A stretch of DNA of 64,000 nt, taken from positions 372,001 to 436,000 of the forward strand of contig NZ_CP049156.1 of NCBI RefSeq assembly GCF_011493005.1. The letters are read 5' to 3'. The first letter of the stretch is position 1; each line of letters begins with the position of its first letter. The notes under the pieces are model-generated. The model saw only the letters and a program-made list of their open reading frames with translations, was not told the origin of the DNA and searched no databases. The position numbers and the translations under genes were made by a program. This DNA comes from Caballeronia sp. SBC1. Lineage in GTDB: Bacteria; Pseudomonadota; Gammaproteobacteria; Burkholderiales; Burkholderiaceae. Of the stretch, positions 55,912 through 64,000 are shown in pieces.

Positions 55912-58900
55912 ATGTCCTCCCCCTCCATTCGCCGTCTGATTCGCCTGATGACGCTGCTCGTGCTCGTATGGGCCACATCGAGCGTTTCGGCCGAGCCTTT
56001 GCGCGTTGACCGCGCGAAGGCAACTACCCAAGGCTATTCGACGCTGATCCGCGAAGAATTCCCGGCTCGCCGCTCAGAATCCATGCCAGCAAGCAGCGGC
56101 CCTAAACAGTCGCAGACGTTGAGTTTAAGCGCCGACGAACGCGCCTATTTGCACTCGCTGCCACCTCTTACGCTGGGCGTCGATGGCAGTTGGGCGCCAT
56201 TCAGCTATGTGGATTCCCGCGGCGAGTCGAGTGGCATCGCAATGGCATACGCAACGTATTTATCGAAGGCGCTCGATATCGATTTCGAGCAGCGTGTGTA
56301 TCCCGATTGGGCCGGTGTGTCGAATGCGTTTGCTCGTGGCCAGATCGACATGCTCACGACTACCGAGCGCGAGACGCCGCGTCTTGCTGGCGGAATCTCG
56401 ACCGGATCGGTGGCGGACTATCCACTCGTCATGGTCGGGCGGTTGGGCGAACCTGTGACGAAGGGTATCGAGGAGGCGTTGTCGTGGCGGATCGTGGTGA
56501 CGGCGCGTCTGGCGGCTAGCGGGCGGCTTGGCAACTTGCCGCCGAGCGCCGCGCTTATCATCGCTCCCACTCTGAGCGCCGGGCTGGATCGCGTGGCGCG
56601 GGGCGAAGCGGATCTGTTCGTAGGTGATCTCGTTGCCGCCGATATCGCGCTCGCCGCGCGTTACGAGGACGAACTGAAGATCATCGGGCCGGCCGGCAAC
56701 TTCGAGCATATGAGCTTCGCGCTGCGTCCGGAATTCAGCCGGCTCGTGCCGTTGATCGACCGTGCGTTGAGCGCTATGCCTGACGCCGACAAACAGCGCA
56801 TCCTCGCCGTCCGCCAGGCAGCGCTCGACCCGCCGGCAAGCGGCTGGAGCGTCAACGCAATGCGTCTTTTACCCGCGCTGATTGCTATTGGCGTGGTGCT
56901 GGCGGTCACGTTGCGGGCGTTCGTTCTCCTCCAGCGCGAAATGGCACGGCGAGTGGAAACGGAGCAGCGTCTCGCTACACAACTCAGTTTCCAGCAGACC
57001 ATGATGGAGGTTGTGCCGTATCCGCTGATCGCGAAGGACCGGGAGAATCGCTACATAGCGGTGAATCGAGCGTTCGAAAAGACGTTGGGGCTGAGGCGCG
57101 AGGACATCATCGGGCGCACGACGCTCGAGGTTCAATCGTGGGGGCCCGATAACAGCCAGCGGCTGCATGATCTGGTGGGCATGAGTATCGCGCACGGGCG
57201 GCGCGAGCAGGTCGAAATCGACTTTTACAATCGCGACGGCGCGCCACGTCATGGGCTGTTCTGGACCGGCGCGTTCGCGGCGGCGAACGGGGCAATGGCG
57301 GGTGTCGTTGGCACGATGGTCGACATCACCGATATCCGCGACGCTGAAATGCGCGCGCGCGAAAACGAACGCCGCCTGCACGACGTCACGCGCTCGTTGC
57401 CGGCCGTCGTTTTTCAGTTGCGGCGCGCGAACGATGGGTCGTACAGCTTCCCGTACATCGGCGGCGATACGCGTCATTTATTCGGCGCCGATCTCGCTAC
57501 GCTCAGCAACGACCAGGTGGCTGGTCTATCGTTGATTCACGCCGACGACAAACACCGTGTGCTCGACGCGATCGAACGCTCGGCGCTCACGCTTGAGCCG
57601 GTTCACACGGAGTTTCGGTCGGTAGCCGATAAGGGCCGCCGCTGGATTCGTGCAGATCTCGTTGCGCATCGCGAGGCAGATGGCGTGGTGGTCTGGAATG
57701 GCTATTGGGTCGACGCCAGTGTCGAGCGTGCGCGCGCTGACGAACTCGCCGCGGCGCGCGATGCCGCAGAAGCGGCCTCGCGCGCCAAGGACGATTTTCT
57801 TGCGATGATGAGCCACGAGATTCGTACGCCCATGAACGGCGTGCTCGGATTGGTGGAAGTCTTCGAGACCACGCCGCTCAATCCCGACCAGTCGCAGATG
57901 CTCGGCATGATCCAGGATTCGGCGAGCGCATTGCTGCAGATTCTCGACGACCTGCTCGACTATTCGAAGATCGAGGCAGGGCGTCTCACCATCGAGTCGA
58001 TGCCGATCGACCTGCGTGAACTGGTCGATAACGCCATTGGTTTGCTCGCCGGACGTGCACACGAAAAAGGATTGCGCGTGCGGGTGGATGTATCGCCGGA
58101 TATCGCCGCAAGTGTGCGTGGTGACAGCGTGCGGCTGCGGCAGGTACTTTTCAACCTGATAAGCAACGCCATCAAGTTCACGATGAAAGGCGAGGTCACG
58201 CTCTCGGCGAATCTGGTTAGTGATACGGACGGTGTTCAGACCGTGGAACTGATCGTGGAAGACACGGGCATCGGCATTGCGGCCGACGCGCAGGCGAGCC
58301 TGTTCGAGCCGTTCGTGCAGGCGGAATCGTCCACCACGCGCCGCTTCGGCGGCACGGGCCTCGGCTTGACTATCTGTAACAGGCTGGTCGAACTGATGGG
58401 TGGAACGCTGGAGCTGCAAAGTCAGGTAGGCGTTGGAACGCGAATGATCGTGCGGCTCGACATGCCGATAGAAACCACCAACTATCAGATCGATGGCTTG
58501 CGGGGCAAGAGCGGGATTATCGCTATCGACGATCAGCGGGTGGCGCGCGCGCTGGTCGACTATGGTCAGGCGCTCGGCCTCAAGCTGACAATCCGGTCTC
58601 GCGATGACGCAGCGCTGCGTGATCCGCATACCTTCGACGGCATCGATCTCGTGTTTCTCAGCGAAACTCATCCGGAAGCGCTGCCGCTGAAAACGCGGGT
58701 GATTCACGTCACGGAAAAACCGAAACCCACGGGTTATCGCATTTTGGACAACGACATTCGCGTAAGCGTCAATCCAATCTCCTGGCGCGGCCTGGGCGCT
58801 GCATGCGTGGCCGCGTTGACGGGGTTGCCGCAGCTTGTCTCGCGTGCGACCCGCGATATCGAGACGAACAACGAGCCTCCCGATCGCGAGCGCGCAATCC

Positions 58901-59685
58901 GCATGGGGCGGCTTGTGCTCGTCGCGGAAGATCATCCGGTGAACCAGGAGCTGATCCGCCATCAACTGGCGCTGCTGGGTTTTGCGTGCGACGTGGTGCA
59001 GGACGGCGTTGAAGCACTCACAGCGCTCAAGCAGACGCGTTACGGCTTTCTCATCACCGACTGCCACATGCCGAACATGACCGGGTATGAACTGGCGCGG
59101 CGCGTGCGCGCGAGCGAACTGGGGTTGTCGAAGAGATTGCCCATTCTGGGCATTACCGCGAGCACCGCGCCCGAGGAGTTGTCCATGTGCCGCGAAGCCG
59201 GCATGGACGACTGCTTCGTCAAGCCCACGCGACTCGTCACCTTGCGTGACCATTTGAACCGATGGCGTGTAATGGACAGCGGATCAGCGGCGCCGGAACC
59301 GGTTGTTATCGAGGAGCCGAATGTTGAGACCTTGGAGGTAGAAACCGATGAGGTCGATCTGGACTACATGACGCAACTCTGGGGCAGTGAGACCACGGTG
59401 AAGGCATTGCTTGACGCATTCGTGTCGTCGTTCCGCGATGATCTCGACACGCTGAGGGCTTTGCTCGACGGCGGCAGCGTCGCGCAGTTGCGCGAGTGGC
59501 ATCACCGGGTGATCGGAGCAGCTAGCGTGTTGCAGTATCGGCCGTTGCAGATTGCGCTCGATGGGTTCCGGCGCGATCTCGTCGACAAACCGGACGGCCT
59601 TCGACGCCAGGATGGCGCCGCGCTGATCACGCGCTGTGAGGTTTTGCTCGAGCGGATTGAAGCGCAATGCGCGGAGCTGGCGTAA
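55912..59685 (+). CDS. unorthodox hybrid sensor histidine kinase (EvgS/BvgS-like)
   Basis: A 1257-residue membrane sensor. Order: signal peptide (cleavage near residue 27, SVSA); one periplasmic solute-binding-protein 3 domain (about 80-315, starting LTLGVDGSWAPFSYVD); one membrane segment (about 321-342); two PAS-like domains (about 365-490 and 495-620); HisKA with H635 (MMSHEIRTPMNG); HATPase (NAIKFTMKGEV, EDTGIGIA, GGTGLGL). Then come a receiver-like domain that lacks the phospho-Asp (about 860-965), an intact receiver with D1050 (LITDCHMPNMTG) and Hpt with H1198 (WHHRVIGAAS). BvgS and EvgS carry two periplasmic domains; this has one. The three upstream regulators are the likely outputs. 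Confidence 0.93.
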   Translation: MSSPSIRRLIRLMTLLVLVWATSSVSAEPLRVDRAKATTQGYSTLIREEFPARRSESMPASSGPKQSQTLSLSADERAYLHSLPPLTLGVDGSWAPFSYVDSRGESSGIAMAYATYLSKALDIDFEQRVYPDWAGVSNAFARGQIDMLTTTERETPRLAGGISTGSVADYPLVMVGRLGEPVTKGIEEALSWRIVVTARLAASGRLGNLPPSAALIIAPTLSAGLDRVARGEADLFVGDLVAADIALAARYEDELKIIGPAGNFEHMSFALRPEFSRLVPLIDRALSAMPDADKQRILAVRQAALDPPASGWSVNAMRLLPALIAIGVVLAVTLRAFVLLQREMARRVETEQRLATQLSFQQTMMEVVPYPLIAKDRENRYIAVNRAFEKTLGLRREDIIGRTTLEVQSWGPDNSQRLHDLVGMSIAHGRREQVEIDFYNRDGAPRHGLFWTGAFAAANGAMAGVVGTMVDITDIRDAEMRARENERRLHDVTRSLPAVVFQLRRANDGSYSFPYIGGDTRHLFGADLATLSNDQVAGLSLIHADDKHRVLDAIERSALTLEPVHTEFRSVADKGRRWIRADLVAHREADGVVVWNGYWVDASVERARADELAAARDAAEAASRAKDDFLAMMSHEIRTPMNGVLGLVEVFETTPLNPDQSQMLGMIQDSASALLQILDDLLDYSKIEAGRLTIESMPIDLRELVDNAIGLLAGRAHEKGLRVRVDVSPDIAASVRGDSVRLRQVLFNLISNAIKFTMKGEVTLSANLVSDTDGVQTVELIVEDTGIGIAADAQASLFEPFVQAESSTTRRFGGTGLGLTICNRLVELMGGTLELQSQVGVGTRMIVRLDMPIETTNYQIDGLRGKSGIIAIDDQRVARALVDYGQALGLKLTIRSRDDAALRDPHTFDGIDLVFLSETHPEALPLKTRVIHVTEKPKPTGYRILDNDIRVSVNPISWRGLGAACVAALTGLPQLVSRATRDIETNNEPPDRERAIRMGRLVLVAEDHPVNQELIRHQLALLGFACDVVQDGVEALTALKQTRYGFLITDCHMPNMTGYELARRVRASELGLSKRLPILGITASTAPEELSMCREAGMDDCFVKPTRLVTLRDHLNRWRVMDSGSAAPEPVVIEEPNVETLEVETDEVDLDYMTQLWGSETTVKALLDAFVSSFRDDLDTLRALLDGGSVAQLREWHHRVIGAASVLQYRPLQIALDGFRRDLVDKPDGLRRQDGAALITRCEVLLERIEAQCAELA

Positions 59686-59792
59686 TAGTTTGCGGATCGG
59701 GGTGAGGGCGGTTGGCGCAACACTGGTCTCTTGCTGGATGGCCAAAACGTATAATGATCGAGCGCTGAAGTTTCAATCAAGCGCTACATACA

Positions 59793-59832
59793 AAACGGGC
59801 CGGTTCCAACACATGTTGGAACCGGCCCGTTT
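59793..59832. terminator. bidirectional intrinsic terminator
   Basis: A near-perfect palindrome with 19-base arms (AAACGGGCCGGTTCCAACA, 59793-59811, and its complement at 59814-59832). Its ends supply T-runs in both directions. It closes the sensor kinase transcript and the LysR gene that approaches from the other side. Confidence 0.88.
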
Positions 59833-59860
59833 GTTCGTTATGCCTGCGCTTTCCAGCTTG

Positions 59861-60781
59861 TCAAAACAATGCGTTCATGGCCGAGTCCTTCCTGAAATGC
59901 GCGAGCGCGAAATCAACAAACGAGCGTGTTTTGGCGGACACGTGACGGCGTCCTGGATATACCAGCGACACTTCTTTGTCCGCGTTACTCACCGCGTAAT
60001 CAGTGAGCAAACGCACGAGCGCACCCTGTTCAAGATCGTCCGCGACATGGCTTTCCGGCAGTGCTGTGACGCCCATTCCTGAGAGCGCGGCTTGTCGAAG
60101 CATTTGCGAATTGTTGACCGTGTAATCCGGGTCGATAACGATATCTTCGTCCTCACCGGTCGGGCCTGTGAACGACCACGTGGACCCGTGTATGTCCGCT
60201 GATGGCGACAGGAACGCGTGGGCGACAAGATCAGCGGGCCGCAGCGGGACGCCGTGTTTCGCGAGGTAATCGGGTGCCCCCACAATAACCGGCGTCACCT
60301 TGAACAAGGGCCGGTTAATCAACGTGCCGCTGTTCACCATGCGCGGCACGACAATCCCGACATCGAAACCCTCATCCACCAGATCCACTGGCCGATGCAG
60401 CAGCGTTAGACGCAACTTCACGTTGGGAAACGCCTCGCGAAACTCACACAGCAGCGGCGTGAGTCCGAACAATGAGAACGACGCCGATGCCACGAGCTTC
60501 AGTGTGCCGGAGGGATCGAACGATGTTTGCGACACCGTGGATTCAATCGCCTCGACCTGCTCTATCACCGCCCGGCAGCCTTCGGCGTATGACGCGCCGG
60601 CTTCGGTGAGCGACACGCTTCGCGTTGTACGGTTGAGCAGTCGCGTATTGAGGTGCGCCTCGAGCAACGCGACGTAACGTGTGATGACAGCGTTCGATAG
60701 TTCGAGCGCTGCCGCAGCCCGGCCAAACGACCCGGTTTCAGCGACCTTCACGAACACGCGCATGGCTTGAAGATGATTCAT
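59861..60781 (-). CDS. LysR family transcriptional regulator
   Basis: A 306-residue regulator. The N-terminal winged helix-turn-helix is MRVFVKVAETGSFGRAAAAL ... RLLNRTTRSVSLTEAG, followed by the effector-binding domain (TLKLVASASFSLFGLTPLL). The ATG at 60781 fits the family start. LysR proteins often control a divergent gene; the nearest divergent gene is the porin, but the 475-bp gap makes the link weak. Confidence 0.9.
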   Translation of the reverse strand: MNHLQAMRVFVKVAETGSFGRAAAALELSNAVITRYVALLEAHLNTRLLNRTTRSVSLTEAGASYAEGCRAVIEQVEAIESTVSQTSFDPSGTLKLVASASFSLFGLTPLLCEFREAFPNVKLRLTLLHRPVDLVDEGFDVGIVVPRMVNSGTLINRPLFKVTPVIVGAPDYLAKHGVPLRPADLVAHAFLSPSADIHGSTWSFTGPTGEDEDIVIDPDYTVNNSQMLRQAALSGMGVTALPESHVADDLEQGALVRLLTDYAVSNADKEVSLVYPGRRHVSAKTRSFVDFALAHFRKDSAMNALF

Positions 60782-61256
60782 TGACCGACCGATGAACAAA
60801 GAGTCGCCCCGCGTAAGTGACGCCTCGGGGCCGAAAAGACACGCGTGAGGACGGTCTTTGCCAAGCTCCCACTCGCGTGCGCGATTTTAATCCGGTGGGG
60901 CTACCGGTGAAATAGGAATAGGACTAAAGGGGAGCAAAGCGAGCTTGTGTCGTGCGGTTGCTACTGTCGCAACTCTGCAACGCGTGCAACTAATTAGGTA
61001 TCCGGAGGTTAATTAGAGATAGCTGGAATGCCTGATGGAGCAAGCGTTTGAGCGAAAGGAAACCGTATTTTTCGACTTATTCAAAAAGCCTTTTGTGCGT
61101 GTGTTGATGGTTCGGTTAAAAGCCCGCGCCCTAAACTTTGGTTCAGCCGAATCACGGTGTCCGGTGAAGACCGGAAACGAGTCGCCTTGATGTCACGCAG
61201 GAAGGCTTCGCGTTATGCAACCAGTCGAGTCGTCAGACTCATTAAAGGGATCACAC
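60782..61256. other. intergenic region upstream of the porin
   Basis: No gene is supported in this 475-bp gap. It contains an inverted repeat CTAATTA (60990-60996) and TAATTAG (61010-61016) with a 13-base spacer. It also contains a TAGGAATA half-site at 60913-60920 similar to the RcsB-box-like sites. Porin promoters usually lie in such long regions. Confidence 0.5.
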
Positions 61257-62402
61257 ATGAAAAAGACTCTGATCGTCGCGGCCGTTGCCGCTTCTTTTGC
61301 GACCGCCGCAAGTGCGCAGAGCAGCGTTACGCTGTACGGCCTTATCGATGCTGGCTTCAGCTATGTGAACAATGAAGTTGCTCCGAATACTGCCAAGGGC
61401 AGCGCCGCAGCATTCCGCGTGTCGAGCGGCAACATCAACGGTAGCCGTTGGGGCCTGAGGGGCACGGAAGACCTCGGTGGCGGCATGAAGGCAATCTTCA
61501 CGTTGGAAAGCGGTTTCACCATGGGCGACGGTTCGGCGCTTCAAGGTGGCCGGGAGTTCGGTCGTCAGGCATATGCTGGTATCTCAACTGCTCAGTTCGG
61601 TACCGTAACGCTCGGTCGCCAGTATGACTCCTTGGTCGACTATCTCGCCCCAATGACGGCTACCGGTAGCTGGGGTGGCACGTACTTCGCGCATCCGCTC
61701 GACAACGACAACGCGAACAACTCGTTCCGCGTCAACAACTCGGTCAAGTACCAAAGCGCGAACTACTCCGGCCTCACGTTTGGCGGCCTGTATGGCTTCT
61801 CGAACCAGGCTGGTGGATTCGGTAACAACCGTGCTTACAGCGCGGGCGCACAATACGCGAACGGTCCGTTCAAGATTGCAGCGGCTTACCTGCAACTGCA
61901 AAATCCGAACTCCAATCTCACCGGCGGTGCGATGACGGACAGCGGTGCTGGGACGAACTTGGTGGCGAACGCAGCGAGTGCGTCGGTGCAGACGCAGCGT
62001 ACGTACGGTGTTGGCGCGAACTACGCGATTGGTCCGGTGACAGTCGGCGGTGCATGGACGCAAAGCCGCTTCCAGTTCGCAGTGGGCGATTCCACAGCGC
62101 GCTTCAACAACTATGAAGTGAATGCACGTTATGCACTGACGCCGGCATTGGCACTTGGCGCAGCGTATACGTACACCGACGTGAAGGGCTACACCACGGG
62201 CGCGAACAACAACGGCCACGAGAAATTCCACCAGTTCGGTTTGCAGACCGACTACTCGTTGTCCAAGCGCACGGACATCTACGCGGAAGGCGTGGTTCAG
62301 CTTGCTAAGCAGGGTGCCGAAGCACAGATTTACAGCACGGGCAACTCAGCCGCTCATGGCAACCAAGTAGTGGTTACGACGGGTATTCGTCACCGCTTCT
62401 AA
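61257..62402 (+). CDS. Gram-negative trimeric porin
   Basis: A 381-residue outer-membrane porin of the betaproteobacterial OmpC-like family. The signal peptide (MKKTLIVAAVAASFATAASA) is followed by the hallmark start SSVTLYGLIDAGFSY, then GSRWGLRGTEDLGGGMKAIF. The C-terminus ends in phenylalanine (TGIRHRF), needed for outer-membrane insertion. AAAGGGA precedes the ATG. An intrinsic terminator follows. Confidence 0.95.
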   Translation: MKKTLIVAAVAASFATAASAQSSVTLYGLIDAGFSYVNNEVAPNTAKGSAAAFRVSSGNINGSRWGLRGTEDLGGGMKAIFTLESGFTMGDGSALQGGREFGRQAYAGISTAQFGTVTLGRQYDSLVDYLAPMTATGSWGGTYFAHPLDNDNANNSFRVNNSVKYQSANYSGLTFGGLYGFSNQAGGFGNNRAYSAGAQYANGPFKIAAAYLQLQNPNSNLTGGAMTDSGAGTNLVANAASASVQTQRTYGVGANYAIGPVTVGGAWTQSRFQFAVGDSTARFNNYEVNARYALTPALALGAAYTYTDVKGYTTGANNNGHEKFHQFGLQTDYSLSKRTDIYAEGVVQLAKQGAEAQIYSTGNSAAHGNQVVVTTGIRHRF

Positions 62403-62426
62403 ATTGCTGAAAGTTTGACGTTGTAA

Positions 62427-62454
62427 CGAAAAGGCGCCGAGAGGCGCCTTTTCG
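62427..62454 (+). terminator. intrinsic terminator of the porin gene
   Basis: CGAAAAGGCGCC pairs perfectly with GGCGCCTTTTCG around a four-base GAGA loop, and the arm itself contains the T-run. It starts 25 bp after the stop codon. Confidence 0.9.
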
Positions 62455-62626
62455 CATTTCCGGTCTCGTATCGGCTATCTGGATTCATGGGTAAAGGCGG
62501 GGCGCGCAAAATGCACTACTATGGCGCGTCGATGAGCCTGTGCTTATTACTCTCGTCCTTCGCGGCGGTAGGCAGACGATAAGCAGACGACTCGTCCACT
62601 AGTCAGTCACCCAAGGGAGAGCAAAC

Positions 62627-63088
62627 ATGTTCACGAGATTCAGTCTGCGTAACAGCGTGTTGGGTTTGAGCGTGGTGTTGATGTCGTCCGTTGCGTCAAT
62701 GGCATCGAACTCAGCGTTCGCCGATACCGTCGCTTTGCAAGCGAACCTGCAGCCGTCGAGTGAAGTGCCGCCGCGCGTGAGCAAGGGGCACGGCGTGCTG
62801 AAAGCCACCTTCGACACCACGACCAAGACGCTGCAGTGGACCATCACGTACGCCGATTTGTCGGGTCCTGCGACCATGGCCCATTTCCACGGCCCTGCGC
62901 CCGTGGGACAGAACGCGAAGGTGCAGGTTGCTATCGACAAGAACGCGCTGCCTAGTCCTATCACCGGGCAGGCTACGCTTTCGGAGCAACAGGCCACTGA
63001 TCTGTTGGCCGGCCAGTACTACTTCAATATCCATACCGAGCAGAACCCGACGGGAGAGATTCGCGGGCAGGTCATGCCGGCGAACTGA
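62627..63088 (+). CDS. exported CHRD domain protein
   Basis: A 153-residue protein with a signal peptide (cleavage near NSAFA) followed by one CHRD domain: VALQANLQPSSEVPPRVSKG, MAHFHGPAPVGQNAKV and the end NIHTEQNPTGEIRGQVM. CHRD domains occur in secreted proteins of many phyla and in animal chordin; the bacterial role is unknown. GGGAG precedes the ATG. Confidence 0.88.
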   Translation: MFTRFSLRNSVLGLSVVLMSSVASMASNSAFADTVALQANLQPSSEVPPRVSKGHGVLKATFDTTTKTLQWTITYADLSGPATMAHFHGPAPVGQNAKVQVAIDKNALPSPITGQATLSEQQATDLLAGQYYFNIHTEQNPTGEIRGQVMPAN

Positions 63089-63186
63089 AGTCATCCGGCA
63101 AATAGCGCGGCTCTAGTGACACACGGCATGACATACAGCTTCCCGGGCGATCGTATGATCGACGATCACCTAAAAGAGGAGCCGCG

Positions 63187-64000
63187 ATGAGTTGGCAAAG
63201 CGAGCTGGCGTGCTGGGTTTTACGGCGCTGGACGCGTCCCGAGACGGCGAAGCCGGGAATTGATGCCGCCCGCGCCCGCGCGATAACGTCAAAACGCGTA
63301 TGGTCACCGAAGGTCCCCGCTGGCTGGCGCCTCGTTGAGCGGTATGGCGAGCATGATGCGCCGTTGCGCGGCGAATGGCTAACGCCTGAGAAGCCGTCTG
63401 ATATCACGATGCTCTATCTGCACGGCGGCGGGTATTACTTCTGCTCGCCCGCTACGCATCGGGGGATCGTTTTCCCTTTTGCAAGGCGCTCAGGCGCGCG
63501 CACTTTTTCCCTCGACTACCGGCTCACGCCGGAACACCCGTTTCCGGCGGCGCTGGATGACGCGCTGGCGGCGTATCGAAGACTGGTGGCCGATGGCGTG
63601 TCGCCTGCGCGTTTGGTCATCGCTGGAGATTCAGCAGGCGGTGGACTTGCACTGGCCACGTTGCTCGCTCTACGCGACGCGGGCGACCCGCTGCCGGCCG
63701 GCGCGGTGATGTTTTCGCCATGGACGGACCTGGCGGCGACCGGCGCGTCGATCACGACCAACGAGGGCCGCGATCCCATGTTCCACGGCAGGGCGTTCGC
63801 GCCGGTGGGGAAGTTTTATGCGGGAGAAACCGACGTGCGTCATCCGTACGTGTCGCCGCTATATGGGCGGTTCGGCGGATTGCCGCCGCTATTTTTCCAG
63901 GTCGGCGATACCGAAGTGCTGTTCGACGACTCCACACGCGCAGCGGAGAAAGCCCGCGCGGCCGGCGTGCGTGTAGAACTCAACATCTGGCCGAAGATGC
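63187..64000 (+). CDS. alpha/beta hydrolase (HSL family), 3'-truncated
   Basis: An esterase of the hormone-sensitive lipase family. The oxyanion loop is LYLHGGGYYF and the nucleophile elbow is VIAGDSAGGGLAL, with the catalytic Asp likely in QVGDTEVLFDDS. The ATG at 63187 follows GAGGAG. The frame runs off the right edge after 271 codons, so the catalytic His and the C-terminus lie outside the window. Confidence 0.9.
   Translation, partial: MSWQSELACWVLRRWTRPETAKPGIDAARARAITSKRVWSPKVPAGWRLVERYGEHDAPLRGEWLTPEKPSDITMLYLHGGGYYFCSPATHRGIVFPFARRSGARTFSLDYRLTPEHPFPAALDDALAAYRRLVADGVSPARLVIAGDSAGGGLALATLLALRDAGDPLPAGAVMFSPWTDLAATGASITTNEGRDPMFHGRAFAPVGKFYAGETDVRHPYVSPLYGRFGGLPPLFFQVGDTEVLFDDSTRAAEKARAAGVRVELNIWPKM

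Overview
The window is a GC-rich, tightly packed chromosomal segment of a Gram-negative betaproteobacterium. It is most likely a member of the Burkholderiaceae in the Burkholderia / Paraburkholderia / Caballeronia group. The basis is gene content and order: lolB-ispE-tRNA-Gln-prs-rplY-pth, kdsD-kdsC-lptC-lptA-lptB-rpoN-hpf-ptsN-hprK-rapZ, uvrA / MFS / ssb, a cyoABCD oxidase operon, an HPr-kinase-type PTS and a Gram-negative trimeric porin. This placement is inferred from remembered gene order, not from a database search. Nearly all of the window looks like core chromosome. No insertion sequence, prophage, CRISPR array, rRNA or integron was seen.

Layout. 1-3.4 kb: N-acetylglucosamine PTS (a 5'-truncated enzyme I polypeptide, then nagE with a duplicated IIB domain). 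3.7-5.1 kb: a secreted DUF1996 protein between AT-rich gaps. 5.4-9.3 kb: cyoABCD, ending at a strong terminator that faces rpoH. 9.5-10.6 kb: rpoH on the minus strand, with a perfect CIRCE element and a foldable 5' leader. 10.8-11.9 kb: lipid A deacylase pagL and an NTF2-like gene. 12.1-15.2 kb: leuA, with a structured leader and a coupled upstream ORF, and ybiB. 15.5-17.5 kb: an FAH-family hydrolase, maiA and a LysE/ArgO exporter. 17.6-21.3 kb: ftsY, then divergently rsmD, coaD and a ferredoxin. 21.3-28.6 kb (minus strand): TPR protein, lolB, ispE, tRNA-Gln, prs, rplY, pth, hisC. 28.7-30.6 kb: mutM-mutY. 30.6-40.2 kb (minus strand): Kdo and Lpt genes, rpoN, hpf, ptsN, hprK, rapZ and a LON-domain protein. 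40.4-45.5 kb: a Kef-type antiporter, apt, an RhtB exporter, a Nudix protein and purU. 45.6-49.7 kb: a frameshifted AI-2E-family permease and uvrA (minus strand). 50-51.9 kb: an MFS transporter and ssb. 52.7-59.7 kb: a two-component cluster. 59.9-64 kb: a LysR regulator, a porin, a CHRD protein and an alpha/beta hydrolase cut by the right edge.

The most unusual region is 52.3-59.8 kb. Three consecutive genes encode NarL/FixJ-type response regulators whose DNA-binding domains resemble RcsB. They are followed by an aquaporin and a 1257-residue unorthodox sensor kinase (periplasmic solute-binding domain, membrane segment, two PAS-like domains, HisKA/HATPase, a degenerate receiver, an intact receiver and Hpt). 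The region also holds a 40-codon ORF coupled to the second regulator, inverted repeats before regulators 1 and 3, and two sites resembling the enterobacterial RcsB/RcsAB box. The set reads as a self-contained branched phosphorelay, possibly sensing envelope or osmotic conditions.

The second notable signal is at rpoH. A perfect CIRCE operator overlaps a plausible promoter, and six U residues in the leader can pair with the ribosome-binding site. This suggests HrcA control of the heat-shock sigma factor plus a temperature-sensitive leader.
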